Origin: Siphonodentalium dalli
Taxonomy: Eukaryota > Mollusca > Scaphopoda > Gadilida > Siphonodentaliidae
Direction of reading: 5' to 3'
Length of the DNA stretch: 64,000 nt
NCBI GenBank assembly: GCA_032622095.1
Contig: CP136066.1
Coordinates: 148,521,559-148,585,558 of the forward strand
Shown: one piece after another, positions 23,776 through 35,145 of the stretch
Position numbering within the stretch: position 1 is the first letter of the stretch
Layout: every line of letters starts with the position of its first letter
Notes under the pieces: generated by a model
What the model was told of the DNA's origin: nothing
What the model saw: the letters and a program-made list of their open reading frames with translations, nothing else
The model's database searches: none
Made by a program: the position numbers and the translations under genes

Positions 23776-24485
23776 ATATACTAGGTGACCCGACTTTGTC
23801 CGGGCTATTCAAAAACCAAATTTCAAGTCGATAGCTCCACCCGTTTCCGAGATCTGGTCTGCGCATGCACGAAGCTGGCGTCGCACGGGCTCGGCGACCC
23901 GATAAAATTCGTATCCGGGGCAAGATACATTCACATACCAAATTTCAAGTCGATAGCTCCACCCGTTTACGAGATATATAGCCCAATGTCATTTGCGGAT
24001 ACCTCGGCCGGTGATGAGTTAACGCGACATCGGCCGGTTAAGAGTTAACGCGATCACGTCACGATCTGTTGATGGCGTAATATATTTACGCAGTGTTTTT
24101 CGATGAGCGAAGCATGGTCCTGCGTTCTTCCCGATAATTAAGGTAGAAACTTTAAACGTACACAGGCGTGTGATACATCATTGGAAAGATGAAGCGCCAC
24201 AGATTCTAACCGTGCAAATTATATGACTGGCAATTTATTATTCGCGCTATATCGAATCGATTTGTGAGCACCGAACTGAAATATATTAGCGCAAAACGGC
24301 GTAAAAACAGATTTGACCTCGGCACGTGAAAAGTTGAGCTCGGATCTGAAAATTAATAGGCCTATGCCACTTCCGAAAAGAAAATACCCCCACATACCAA
24401 GTTTCATCGAAATCGGGTCGGCCGTTATCGAGTCCATCGCGAACACACAGACACACACACACACAGATCTTCCAAAATATATAAT

Positions 24486-24520
<35 letters not shown>
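23776..24520 (+). mobile_element. Dispersed non-autonomous element with (TA)n edges
   Basis: Begins at a TATATATA run followed by CTAGGTGACCCGACTTTGTC and twice contains CAAATTTCAAGTCGATAGCTC plus CACCCGTTT. It ends CATACCAAGTTTCATCGAAAT, a CACACA run and a (TA)n tract at 24488-24519. Two other regions, 48185-49930 and 50240-50340, have heads or tails of the same style. The open frames at 23785-24048 and 24313-24591 are by-products. Most likely a SINE- or Helentron-like non-autonomous element. Confidence 0.5.
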
Positions 24521-24522
<2 letters not shown>

Positions 24523-24683
24523 GATGAAATAAGCTTTAAAACTCTATCTTTAAAAAAGTCAATGGGTAGAGACCAATTATCTAATTTTTAGATTTTATTT
24601 TCTGGGCGACAGAGTTATTAGAAGATATATAGTAACTGAACACAAGGGAAAATGAGACTTCCCACAAGATGAGGACTAAGCCG

Positions 24684-24768
24684 ATTGAGGTCCCCATTGT
24701 GTGAACTTTGTGAAACTAGCCCGCTGTGCAGTGTAGCATCACTAAGTTAACCCTCTGGGGACCTCATT
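24684..24768. repeat. Nested-stem element, copy A
   Basis: Outer stem TGAGGTCCCC / GGGGACCTCA, next stem GTGAACTT / AAGTTAAC with one mismatch, then a decayed apical part around CCCGCTGTGCAGTG. Better copies are at 57017-57099 and 57304-57387. Similarity extends about 30 bases on each side (AAGATGAGG..TAAG; GCAAATGTCxGACACAC). Confidence 0.7.
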
Positions 24769-24799
24769 TTGCAAATGTCGGACACACTAAATTCAGGCT

Positions 24800-25735
24800 T
24801 GAATAATATACCATTTTTAAAGAAAATGTCAAAGTATTAATAAGTATTCTAATAATAAATATTTGTTTACAAATCACTGTAACCGTTATGTTTACATAAC
24901 AGTGCGTTATTTGAGAACTTCCAATAATTTATATAGTTATAGCAAATCGAGCTATACAATTGTATCAATCGACATACCACACAGAGTGGTGAACTACCAG
25001 CCCCTACAGGGGCGGAGCTGACCTTCATATTTGATTAATTTAACCACTGCAGTGTTGCGTATCTGCCCATCGGGAGTGCTCAAATCAGCATACAAGAAAG
25101 TCATGCTATTAATGAATTATCCCCCCCCCCCCCAGATGGTACACATTCTCACCCCAAACTGTTCCCCATCCTCATACCTGATTTGATTATATGCAGCTAG
25201 ATAATACTCAAGCATATGCAAATGACAATCAATAATTGTAGCTCTTTAATGACGTTTCATCAACCTATTGACATAGTGCATGCAAGTAACTTGAGAAGCA
25301 GGTCTGGCACATCCTAAATTGAACTATTGTACTTGAATATGACGATATCGAACCATCATTTCCTATGTTATTCATAAATGATCAGATCACACACACGCAG
25401 CCATGTTGACGTGTTAACAATGATACAGCAATGAACAGGCTTTATACAAATTGCCCTTGACAATATCATCATTAAATATTTGCATGACGACATTCATTTT
25501 CATGCATTTCGTTATGAAGATATTCGTGCAACGCGAATCATTTGTATGTTATAAGAGCATGCCACGGATCTATAATCTGGCTACGCACATACGATTCATT
25601 GCATAATCTAGTATGGTATTTAATGTTGGATTATTTATCTGGCATTGTATCCATGAAACGGAAATACATATTCATATTCAACTATTATAGTTTGTTTGTA
25701 ACGTATTTATATTGACTACCATTATACAATAGTGA
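24800..25735. other. Intergenic with poly-C run
   Basis: No gene. Thirteen consecutive C at 25121-25133. Confidence 0.5.
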
Positions 25736-25742
25736 CATTATA

Positions 25743-25878
25743 CAGTTGTCGCCCGCTGTCGAGGGAGACATTGAGATCTGTCACCCGATCGAGAACGGAA
25801 TATCTCCCGAGGACAAAAGCTGGTGACAAATCTCGGGTGACAAATCTCAATTTCTCCCGAGAAGAAGGGCGACAACTG
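25743..25878. mobile_element. Solo hairpin MITE of the CAGTTGTCGCCC family
   Basis: CAGTTGTCGCCCGCTGTCGAG at the left matches the foldback caps and GGGCGACAACTG closes the right end. The inner palindrome is damaged (GAGAACGGAATATC on one side, partly deleted on the other). The left flank is TATA; the right flank is TT. It shows that the hairpin moves or persists alone. Confidence 0.75.
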
Positions 25879-26156
25879 TTTTGATACCCATATCATTCAC
25901 TCACCGAGACATCCCTGTGTAGTTGAACTTACTTTACAAATGCTTTACAGAGCATATGTTTTGCAGTGTGCACTTTCCTTTCTGCATAGACGAGCCAGTC
26001 GTATTCATAATTTATTGAACAAGATAAATTCAACAGAAACAACTAGAAGAACATTTGACCATAGAAACATAATTATTCTATTAAAGTCCCTATTCCAACA
26101 GCATTGAAAAACATAAGTTTGCTTCAGCCAACGATACTGCATGTATATGTATTTTA

Positions 26157-27852
26157 GTTATCCTTATTTTGATTGTTGTTAATGTTAATAGTGACACTGC
26201 AGTTACTTGAGAACACAGGTGTGAAATTGAAGTTTCCCCCTGGTTTCACACATACAGCTTTGGATACACGTTCAGCATCACCATTTTCTTCCGAAAAATC
26301 ATTTATCAGTTCAGATATGGGGACATTGTCAATGTAACCCAACGAAGATAATGAAGCCGATTGGTTTGAGTTCTTCGTCATCAGAACATTGTTCATTGTT
26401 CCACTTATTTCTTGTTTCTGTCTTGTCAGTAACATGCTGTGAATAGTGTTTGAGACTGGTTTCACTTCGATGTCCGGATATGCGCATAATATGGCGATCA
26501 CTTATTCCAGCGCGATCCATAATAGTGATGCTTGTTGCTCGAATAGAGTGGTTGGAGTATTCCCGGGATAACTTGCCTGCTTTGGAGATAGTGCACATGA
26601 GAACTCCAAGGGGATTTCTCCCCACAGGTGCAGCACAGTACCACTCAGTATCGTCGTCTACGAATGAATCGCGTGGTCGCTGCCACAAACAGTCAATGTC
26701 ACCATTTAGCTTTGATATATATTTCCTGAATGAGGCCACAAGACATTGTGCTTCTCCTGAAAATAGAGTCGAATAAGGCTATTGGAGTCCAATCTAGCAA
26801 TGCAAAGATGTATATTCGGTAAAATAAAATCAAACAATTTAGGAATTGACATACAAGAGCTGCCTTCGCCTTGTGGATATTTTTGAGCACGTCCATGTTA
26901 ATTTCCCAATGTATATGTCGATTTCCAGGGCATTGTGGCACATACATGTCGATTTCACAAACGCAGGTGCATATTATGTGACGTCCTATTTGGGATACTG
27001 TGTGAATAATATTGTGTGTAAAGTTGTACAGGCATTCATAGATTCACTGTGATATTGACAGTCACAGTCTGTCATTTGAGAAAACCATTCATCACATCCA
27101 CACTACACATAACTTTAAACATAGCTATACAGTGTACTATTGGGAAAGATTTGTTGATAATATGAAAAGACACATACCTTTCAATTCATATATCCTGCCT
27201 TCCGTTGGCAAATCATTCGAGCAACTTTCCCCACGGTGATTTTTATCAAGCTCATCCTTATGCTGGTAAACATATTCCAACCCGTCGTCATCTCTGGCTA
27301 TTCTGAATGTATCTCTGGACATTTCTCTGAAATGTTCTCTTCCCCTGCGACACAAGTACAACATAAGTTCGAACCATACCTTCCTCTGAAGTCGAATACA
27401 TGTGTTTGTCCGCTGTACAATTTCTTCAAATCTCCTTCGGAAATCGGCGGATGGTGATCGACACTTCCAAGGCCCGTTTCTTCAGAACAGTCATTACTGC
27501 GCGGAATAGGGAATTGCTGGATGCAAATGAACTATCCGTAACGATATCAATGTCCCATTGGTCCTTAAGAAATCGCTTAAGTCCATACGTAATGGAAACG
27601 ATATCAGATTTTTTGAACATTTCTCCATCACCCCGCTTGGCACCTGCGTAGAACTCCCTGAGAAACACGTCAAGTTCCTTCATCTCTAAGTTCTCAAAAG
27701 TAGGACCCCTGCCAGTTTCGAGAAGATATTGTCAAAAACATTTCACGGCACCTGTGGTCACCCTCTTGGTATTTATCCTTCGTGTCCAACAGCCCTTTTA
27801 TATATTCATCGGAAGGTTTCGTAAATTCGTACGGGAGGTAACTCCATTAATA
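26157..27852 (-). pseudogene. Crypton-like tyrosine recombinase with one intact intron, frameshifted
   Basis: Minus-strand landmarks in order: SYLPYEFTKPSDEYIKGLLD near 27840; NTKRVTTGAVKCF then an in-frame TGA near 27733; FENLEMKELDVFLREFYAG; TGLGSVDHHPPISEGDLKKL; RKVWFELMLYLCRRGREHF; RDTFRIARDDDGLEYVYQ; HKDELDKNHRGE; EGRIYELK; then, after an intron, FRKYISKLNGDIDCLWQRP, WYCAAPVGRNPLG, YSNHSIRAT, ISGHRSETSLKHYSQ and the tail NFNFTPVF..CSVTINI. NHSIR, SGH and Y supply the H-x2-R, G-H and Tyr of a tyrosine recombinase. Frameshifts lie near 27480, 27385 and 26415. It is a different lineage from the recombinase at 18742-19669. The damage is light for its length, so either the decay is recent or some shifts are assembly errors. 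Confidence 0.85.
26757..27177 (-). other. Intron of the recombinase pseudogene
   Basis: Minus-strand donor G|GTATGTG at 27177 and acceptor CTATTTTCAG|GA ending at 26757. The upstream exon ends after one base of a codon and joining restores G-E-A-Q-C-L-V-A-S-F in the expected place, so phase and family alignment agree. Confidence 0.75.
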
Positions 27853-28027
27853 GTTCTAACAGAATGAGTTTCCAATATTTGAATTAATAGTAAACGGACA
27901 CCGCAGGATGGTTTTTTTCTGAACGCGTTGGGGTTATAAGCACAACCAAAAATGTGTTTAGTGGGAACTCGGCAACGATGGGTAATGGGACCCACATCGA
28001 TAGAAGTATTGTTACCTAACACACACC

Positions 28028-28110
28028 GGGCGACAGTGTATTTGTCGCCCGCCATGTGATGTGGTTCCAGCCAATGGAAAGTGGAGGTTGGAGGTTGTGG
28101 GTAGCAGGGT
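28028..28110. repeat. Fragment of the CGGGCGACA element family
   Basis: CACCGGGCGACAGTGTATTTGTCGCCCGCCATGTGATG contains the short inverted pair GGGCGACA / TGTCGCCC, followed by a diverged copy of the sub-terminal module (CCAGCCAATGG, GGAGGTTG). No partner arm is seen nearby. Confidence 0.6.
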
Positions 28111-28111
28111 A

Positions 28112-28765
28112 ATTATGATGTGATGATAATGAATGATTAGGGAGTAAACACTGTGGATTGGAGAACATATTATGCAACTTAGTTATAAAGCTCCTCTCCT
28201 CGTATGTTATCGTATATGTTAGATGGTGCACCGGTTGGCCATCCTTATAATTCCATGTGTGTGGAGGGTGTAGTAATTAATGCAACACGAGGTGTTGGAT
28301 TTGAATTGCCGAAATATGAGTATAGTTGGGATCGCCGTTGCCTACTATGGATAATGTGACCTCTGCGTGTAGCAAGGTCGCAAAAGGTCAAAATGTACGT
28401 AGTCAGAATCTGTGCATAATAGTATTTTATTGAAATTTGCCGAATAGAGTAAATATTTATCCTACAGATGGCCACATATAGAAAAACGCCCGATTGTGGG
28501 ATCAATTACGATATCTGTATTTTACCCAGCAAGAGCTGAATAAATATGAAATGATAATGTTTGATTTATTTTCACGCAGACAGCATGATTTCAGATGGTA
28601 GACGACTGAGCACAAACCATGGTTGGATTCTTAGTCTTGATAATGCAGTGTGTTTTTTTGCAAATATTTCCTGTCAAACTCTATCGACCCATAGGTTGGA
28701 AAACTATCTCTCATAATGTGATAGATATTATTTGTTGTTATAGTACTATAGCATACATTGGTTCG
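28112..28765. other. Intergenic
   Basis: Short minus-strand frames only (28016-28231, 28245-28505), with no family features. Confidence 0.45.
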
Positions 28766-28768
28766 AAG

Positions 28769-28855
28769 GGATGAGTTTTCCCCTTCAAATTGATTGTTTG
28801 AAATTGAGATTTTTTGAAAATTCGCGAATGGAGCGCCTTCTTAATATCGATTAAT
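28769..28855 (+). other. Small conserved-looking open fragment
   Basis: An ATG at 28771 opens 26 codons containing DCLKLRFFENSRMERL before TAA. I have a recollection of this phrase as a short recurrent open stretch in invertebrate sequences, but I cannot name a function or confirm it. The flanking bases are AT-rich and noncoding. Confidence 0.25.
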
Positions 28856-29235
28856 ATCGATTTTTTTCTGGTTTTTTTTGCGCGAAAAAATAAGTATGCA
28901 CTAATTTAAGCACTGTGTGAGTAAGGTAGGCGAAAATAAAAAGCACAGTTAGTAACTGTAATAACAAGTTAACCAAGCTAGTTATTCACCCTACCTTCAT
29001 ACAATTCAATATTTCACCAACAAGAACAAATATCAAACACATTTGTATTAATATGCATACGATACCACAGAAGAATTTAGTATTTCTATCCGTAAAAATC
29101 AAGATTGTATAATCCTTAGCTCGATAACGAAATCAGTAGTATTTCCTAGCAGCACGTGGTTGTCGTTATTCTGAAATCCTACGTCATATAACGATAAGTC
29201 TGGGTATATTGCTAGTAACTCGAATATCTTTACAG

Positions 29236-29400
29236 ACTACACTTACAACAGCATCTTTGGTGTGTGGTACAGAATTGGAGCAAACGATACACAGACATGG
29301 CGCCAGAGCAAGATCCAGTGTGAATGTGAACGAGGACACCTTTTGGAGGTTAAGAACCAAGAGATGCTTGATTGGCTGATCAGTGTCATGGTATACACAG
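29236..29400 (+). CDS. Lectin gene 1, exon with N-terminal half of C-type lectin domain
   Basis: Acceptor TTTACAG at 29235 opens a phase-1 exon of 165 bases encoding 55 residues. Markers are DYTYNS, VWYRIG, WRQSK, CECERGHLLEV and a W-L-I helix, typical of the first half of a C-type lectin domain (the WxxSxxxC..xGHL signature). It ends at ACACAG|GTTGGT. Gene 2 has the same exon with three more bases. The partner exon is at 34134-34363, a 4.7 kb intron away. C-type lectin domains bind sugars or proteins outside the cell. No signal-peptide/PAN exon for this copy is seen upstream in the window, so the gene is incomplete here or has lost its start. Confidence 0.75.
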
Positions 29401-29685
29401 GTTGGTAATATATGTGTGGAGTATCCCGAATAATTGATTGGTCAACCTGTATATGCAGGTGAGTGTTGGATGCCGTATGAGGGACCCATTTGGTCTCAAT
29501 TTCTAACAATTCGCTATTATATATATACACTATTATATCCCATACGTTATTTCATATGCTATGTTTTCATAGCGTGATTGTTATCTTAGTTTATTCTCTT
29601 AACTCTTAGCAGATGGTTGATTAGCTTCAACGTGTACACACAGGTGAGTGAACATGTAGTTTCAGGCTGAACTCATGCACCACGA

Positions 29686-29722
29686 ATGTTTGATTGGCTG
29701 ATTGGCATTATCGTATTTACAT
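29686..29722 (+). repeat. Stray partial copy of the lectin exon end
   Basis: ATGTTTGATTGGCTGATTGG and the following bases resemble the last ~37 bases of the exon that ends at 29400. There is no usable splice context, so this looks like an exon fragment left by local duplication. Confidence 0.4.
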
Positions 29723-29729
29723 GATTACT

Positions 29730-32700
29730 AAGTGGCTAACCAAAAATTGACGCCATTATGAGTAATCAAAAAGGCTCTTGTTTTGTCTAAGCGGACGGCA
29801 CAATTTCAAACTTAATATTATTGCGATAAAACACAGAAGTCAAACACATTTCGACATCTGTACCAAACTGAGGGTTTGTGCTGTCACTTGTTACAATACA
29901 ACAAATGATTGCATAGGCCTCAGTGTTAACAAATCCAGCTGGCCTGTATTCGCAGGAAAGTGTTGACCCTGCACGAGTATTACAAATTAAAGAACGTCCT
30001 TTTAGACACACGAACATGTGCCCAAAAGTACTTGTCAACGTATTGCGTCACACTGCAGCTTGACAAACGTCACACTACCCTTAAAATGGAGAAAAAAATT
30101 ACATCGAAAAAAACATCATCCCCTCCCATAAATTATTCACCAATTGGACAACCCTAACCGTTCACCATGTGGCTAGATTTGATGTTTCTCGTCGGGAAAC
30201 ACATTTGTGCATTTTTTCGTGCACTTTTCATCCATGTATCATTGACCATTCAGCTGCCAGGATTTTTGTTATGCTGATCGTAGCTTGTGGTCCCAGGGGA
30301 AATCACTCTACTAGTTTGCATTTTGGTGTATTATAACCTTGTCAAAGGCAAAATGATTCACATTTGGCAAAATTTATTTTCAAAATTAGCAAAACAAATT
30401 AGCGAGCGAGCTCAAATTTCCACAAGGAAGTGAAAGTTACGTATTTAGACGATATAGACCCTATTCTCTTTTGTTCTTTGGGGGCGCTTAATGGCTATGA
30501 CACTATGCTTGTGTTGTCTTACCACGAAATCAAGGAAACAACAATTGAGCATTCAACAGCAGACAATTATGAGCGAGTTGTGCAATCGCTCGAATTGTGG
30601 TCCGTTGATTGCATATACAACGCAATTTAAGCGTCTACAAACTGTTGCAGTTGGCATTCTTCTGGAGAAATGGGATGGGTAGCCAATAATCAAAATGTCG
30701 ATGAAGATGGAGTGCATATAAAGTATTGTTACAACTCCAGGAACATACATTTCGTATCTCAAGTCAGTCTCAATTTCTTTGTCGCCTTTAATCCTTCTAT
30801 GCCTGGAACTTCCTGAAATGTTGCGAAAACCATGTGCCAATGCATTCTCTTATATATGCGAGTATCGTCTATATAAGGGAATACATTGGCCTACCAATTG
30901 TTACATTGACTTCGTAAGCCAATGCAGTCTCTTATATATACGAGGCTCCCCATGGAAGACTCACATATATAAGAAAATGCGCTGAAACATGGTCTTTGTT
31001 GCTGCACCAGCGCAGCTCCCGTCATAAAAGGGTTAATGATTAACCCACAGTTCTAATGTTTTGGCACTATGCTTCTCAATATAGAAGTAGATGGAATTTC
31101 ACTTACAGAGCAGACCTGAGAACTAGCAGCACATATACGGAACGAGAACCCACTTTCGCGATTTTAGGACTGTATGTATCGTCCGGAACGGATGGATTGA
31201 CACTCCTCACTTGGCAAAATTCATTGTAATATATTCTAGAATATTGCTGTTTACAATTACAGGGGGTAGATTGGGAATTTTCAGCCAAAAGTATAATAAT
31301 TTCTCCTCTGAATAAATGCTTCATGTAGAATCAATAACTCCTAAGAATACAAAAGGAAAATGATTTAAGTCACGGTGAGCCAAAAACTACTCAAAGAGTG
31401 TACACAATGTGGGAAAATCAATTTGTGAGAGAATTGTACTGTACCAACTCATCAACTAATTACCTCAATTTGCCAAAATTTGGAGTAATTTTTTAGCTCC
31501 TTATACTGAAATCAATCACCTTGGTAAATTGTTAAATTTCAGGTTAGAAGATGGGCAAAATAGGGTACTTTTGGCATTAGAATGTGGCCCGTAGTCGGCT
31601 CCAAATGATGTGAAGAGTCATCCATGAACATCGTAATTTGGCAATGCGGCTGAAAACACATCATTTCCAACAAGCGAAACCAATCTCATACGGCGTCCCT
31701 AAATCCTTTCTGTGGAGCTAGTGCAGATCGACACATGGCAGCATTCATTTACTGGCTACCTCCCAACGGATTAGGATTTTTTGGAATGAAAGTATAGCTT
31801 GTCACAAAATCACATTTAAATGTCGTAAACTTCGGCTGCAAAAGTGAATGTTAAAATTTATATGGATGGGGCAAGCACGTATATAGGGTTTATGCATATG
31901 TTGCCAAGAGACCAAATGCATGACCATGGCGTACAGGGGCTCAGCTTTTCATCAATGTCATAACATATGAGTGTTTACCGCACTCGTATGTTGGGTTTAC
32001 GAACATGTCTTGAATTCAAGTTGCAGAAAAGTAGATTGTAATGTGTAGACTGTAGAGTTCTAAACTGTTCAAATAGATCACGATACTAGTCAGTTAGCAA
32101 TTGCCCCGTCGTTCCTAGACATAAAGCAGGCATCGACTGTTGTTTACTCATAATTGTGTGTTAAGTGTAACAACTGTCAACTTGCAGTTCAGTTTAGAAT
32201 TGGAATTGCTCAACAACAAAATGTTTAGAGCCTACGAATACCATAGCCACTTTACACCATCGTCAGCATATGCAGTTAACTGCACTTCTCGTTATTTGCT
32301 AATTAAACAATTTTAATGTCAGACTGGTATGACCATGAAAATGCTGAAAGATGTTTGACACATCTTACTGACATATCTTACAATTTAGTCGGTTAGTGGG
32401 CCGATATTTTCAATCAATGACAGCTTGATCAAGTTCAAAATGTGTTTGCAACACACTGAATGCATAATATGCTCATACACAATAATAAAGACCGAATGGT
32501 AAAAATGTCTTCACAAATTAAATTTGGTATGGAAATTTGGAGAATTTGTCACAATTTAGGCTCTTTTCGTTCATTTTTGTCCACAAAATTATTATAGGAT
32601 ATAAATATAATCATTTATCGATCAAATATAGTTGGCTTTGATAAACAATGACCATGTTAACACTCCAAGACCAATATCCCTGTATTTGTATATCACTGAA

Positions 32701-33285
32701 ATATGTACCCTCGGGGAAATTGCTATAGCATAAAATACTCACCTCGGATTTTTTTCCTTAGTTTGCCCTAAAGTTCCTGGACTAGTACACATGTAGTCCC
32801 GGCTACATTTGACATGTGATGTCACGCCTTTGCCCTTGCCGTTGAACACTTGTGTGTCATGCTAAAACTAACTAGTAGTAACTTTTCTCATCTATTATGT
32901 GAAAAATGACGTCACTATCAAACAATGATAACCTACGTTGGTCTCTTCTCTAAATTGTTCAGTTCTGTGGAGCTCATTTTTGTTATATATCTAAACATAA
33001 CTTAACTAGCATTGGTATGTAACCATTCCTGGTCTCTTTCATCATCATAGCAGCATTGTAACCATTTCACCTGTGGTTATAAATTTATGGGGTTTCTCGA
33101 AGATTGACACAATGATAGCATTGCATCGATTGTACCATTATTTGTTTTGGAACATTCTAGAACTTTACAATAAATCCGACGTCAGATATATCCATGGGAA
33201 AACAGACGACTGACCAATTCGGACAAGCCTTGCAACATTTTTAGGCAAGGTCGTATTACAATGTAGCAAAATACACATACATATC
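29730..33285. other. Long intron of lectin gene 1, mostly unique AT-rich sequence
   Basis: No internal gene is supported. Frames at 29778-31324 on both strands lack features. Bases 30838-30985 hold three loosely repeated TTATATA phrases with inverted partners. Confidence 0.5.
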
Positions 33286-33540
33286 AACTTTAAACATCTG
33301 AACAACACAATGGGTAAAACTTCTTTGTGCCATATTCCCATATATTGATGATGATACTTGAAACATCTGAACTACACAATGGGTAAAAGTTCATTGTGCC
33401 TTATTCCCTTATATTGATGATGATGATACTTGAAACATCTGAACTGCACAATGGGTAAATATTCTTTGCGATGATGATGCGATGATGAAGTTGATGATGA
33501 TGACAACGACGACGATAACGACGATGATGAAGTATCTACA
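33286..33540. repeat. ~68-base tandem repeat (2.6 copies) followed by (GAT)n
   Basis: ACATCTGAACxxCACAATGGG recurs at about 33293, 33363 and 33436, with TTGTGCC and ATATTGATGATGAT between. A GATGAT/GACGAC microsatellite follows at about 33466-33535. Confidence 0.75.
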
Positions 33541-34133
33541 TGTAAGTGGACCCCACTTGAACCAGATGGATATTTCATCTCTGAGGAATTAAATTTGCAC
33601 CCTTGTATTAACAATTTCCAACAGGTTTATCGAGCTTTTCAACTGTTGGAATTTATGCATGACATCCACCGCCCTGATTGGAATTTTCCAACTGACGAAA
33701 AATTTACCCAAAGCAGGGAAATGTTCATGTTTAGAATTGAAAACATACTTCAAACAAGATATCGGTTGGAAAATCAAACTTACAAAACTTACATTATACT
33801 TAAATTGCCCAAAATTTCACAAATTGAGACTGATATATATTCGCCAATATTATTTTCGAAGACAAAACTTACATAAGTTACTGTAATTATTTAATTCCCT
33901 AAATGAAAAAAACACCAGGAACCTGTCGGAAAGGTCTTAGACTTGTTTAAAGTCCTCTTGAGGATGAGAGTATTAATAACATAAATACCATAACTTAATC
34001 ACATATATATAAATAAATATATTATTACCATCTATGAAAGCGACATGTATGTATCTATATGTACCCCATGTTGATATAATCTGTGATATCACTATATGAT
34101 GATCGGAATAAAATTGAATCGAACCTATTATAG
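33541..34133. other. End of lectin gene 1 intron
   Basis: Open frames at 33595-33886 overlap in two phases and have no recognisable domain. The acceptor at 34131-34133 (TATTATAG) ends the intron. Confidence 0.45.
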
Positions 34134-34363
34134 GAACCAAACGCATGCAGCACTATATCAACGGAACAGATGAATCCAACTGGCTTGATTGGAGAAACAG
34201 AAATGGCGAGCAACTGTGGACAGCGGCCGATATTGCTCTAGATGGTAGTCAGCATTGCGTGACCACCATGCACAGACCAGGCGGCACTCCGATTTTGATG
34301 AATGACTATTTCTGTGACACCACAAATTCTATACAAAAACACAGATACATTTGTGAATTGTAA
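34134..34363 (+). CDS. Lectin gene 1, last exon: C-terminal half of C-type lectin domain
   Basis: Phase-1 exon after TATTATAG. It encodes MQHYINGTDESNWLDW, GEQLW, QHCVTTMHRPGG, LMNDYFCD and RYICEL followed by TAA, the second half of a C-type lectin domain with three of its conserved cysteines. The calcium-site region reads GEQ where sugar-binding lectins usually have EPN or QPD, and MND takes the place of WND, so sugar binding is uncertain. It aligns along its length with 54624-54862. A polyadenylation signal AATAAA lies at 34410-34415. Confidence 0.8.
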
Positions 34364-34409
34364 AAAGAGACACATTTCGGTCGGATTCGCCATCTTGGGC
34401 TTACGCCTC

Positions 34410-34415
34410 AATAAA
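34410..34415 (+). promoter_or_regulatory. Polyadenylation signal AATAAA of lectin gene 1
   Basis: AATAAA 47 bases after the stop codon, a normal distance for a short 3' UTR. Confidence 0.5.
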
Positions 34416-34419
34416 CTCA

Positions 34420-35145
34420 CACAATGGTATTATGGCAAACTGGTCCAATTGAGTCTTTGGTAGCTTTTGGAATGCGTCGGTTCCCAGTAATTTGACAACA
34501 GCATTCAGTTAAATCACCTATGGTTTATTGGACTAGCTAATTCGCTATGATGTTGGTGGGCCCTGCTGAACTGCAATAATGCTGGTATTGACAAGCTGAT
34601 GCTTTTAAGAAAACATACCGTTTAGTTTTATAAAATTATCAATTTTGCGGTCTTTGGCTAATCAGAACAAATCGAGGACAATCTGCTATGCGTATAAAAC
34701 AGTCAAACACATGTATATTGTAAACTGTTTTAATAAATGCAGTGTCATAAATTGCAAACCGACCATGTTTAATCTATATTTCTGTCGTTTAGCAAACACC
34801 AGCGCAGCTATTATTAAAATATTAAAAAATATATATGTTCTTGAATGTTTCATGCAGACACTGGCCCGGATTAAATTACAACTTTAGAACAAATAACGGT
34901 ACTTTTTTCTGAACAGCATCAGTCTGACGTACCAGCATCATAGAAATTCAGCAGGACCCACCAGCATCGTAGCACATTAGCAGGACCACTTACCCAGATG
35001 TGCAAATACGGCATGCATGCGATTGAGCTCCATAGTGAACAAGAGGACAGCATACCCGATTTGATGACCAAAAAGGCTTCATCTCTGGACAATTTATGGC
35101 CGAAAATAGCGGTTTGGTAGAAGATTTGATGAACAGTACTAAGAA
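34420..35145. other. 3' flank of lectin gene 1
   Basis: No gene. The phrase CTATGATGTTGGTGGGCCCTGCTG at 34548-34571 recurs in pieces downstream of lectin gene 2 (about 55826-55870), supporting duplication of the locus with its flanks. Confidence 0.45.

Noticed and set aside
24488-24519. (TA)n tracts here and at 38825-38862 as possible origins or promoters
   Set aside because: Simple microsatellites; nothing around them supports a function.
23785-24591. Frames in the dispersed element
   Set aside because: Translations of conserved repeat DNA; similar phrases occur in several frames and elements.
26450-26776. 108-codon + strand frame
   Set aside because: Antisense shadow of the tyrosine recombinase exon.
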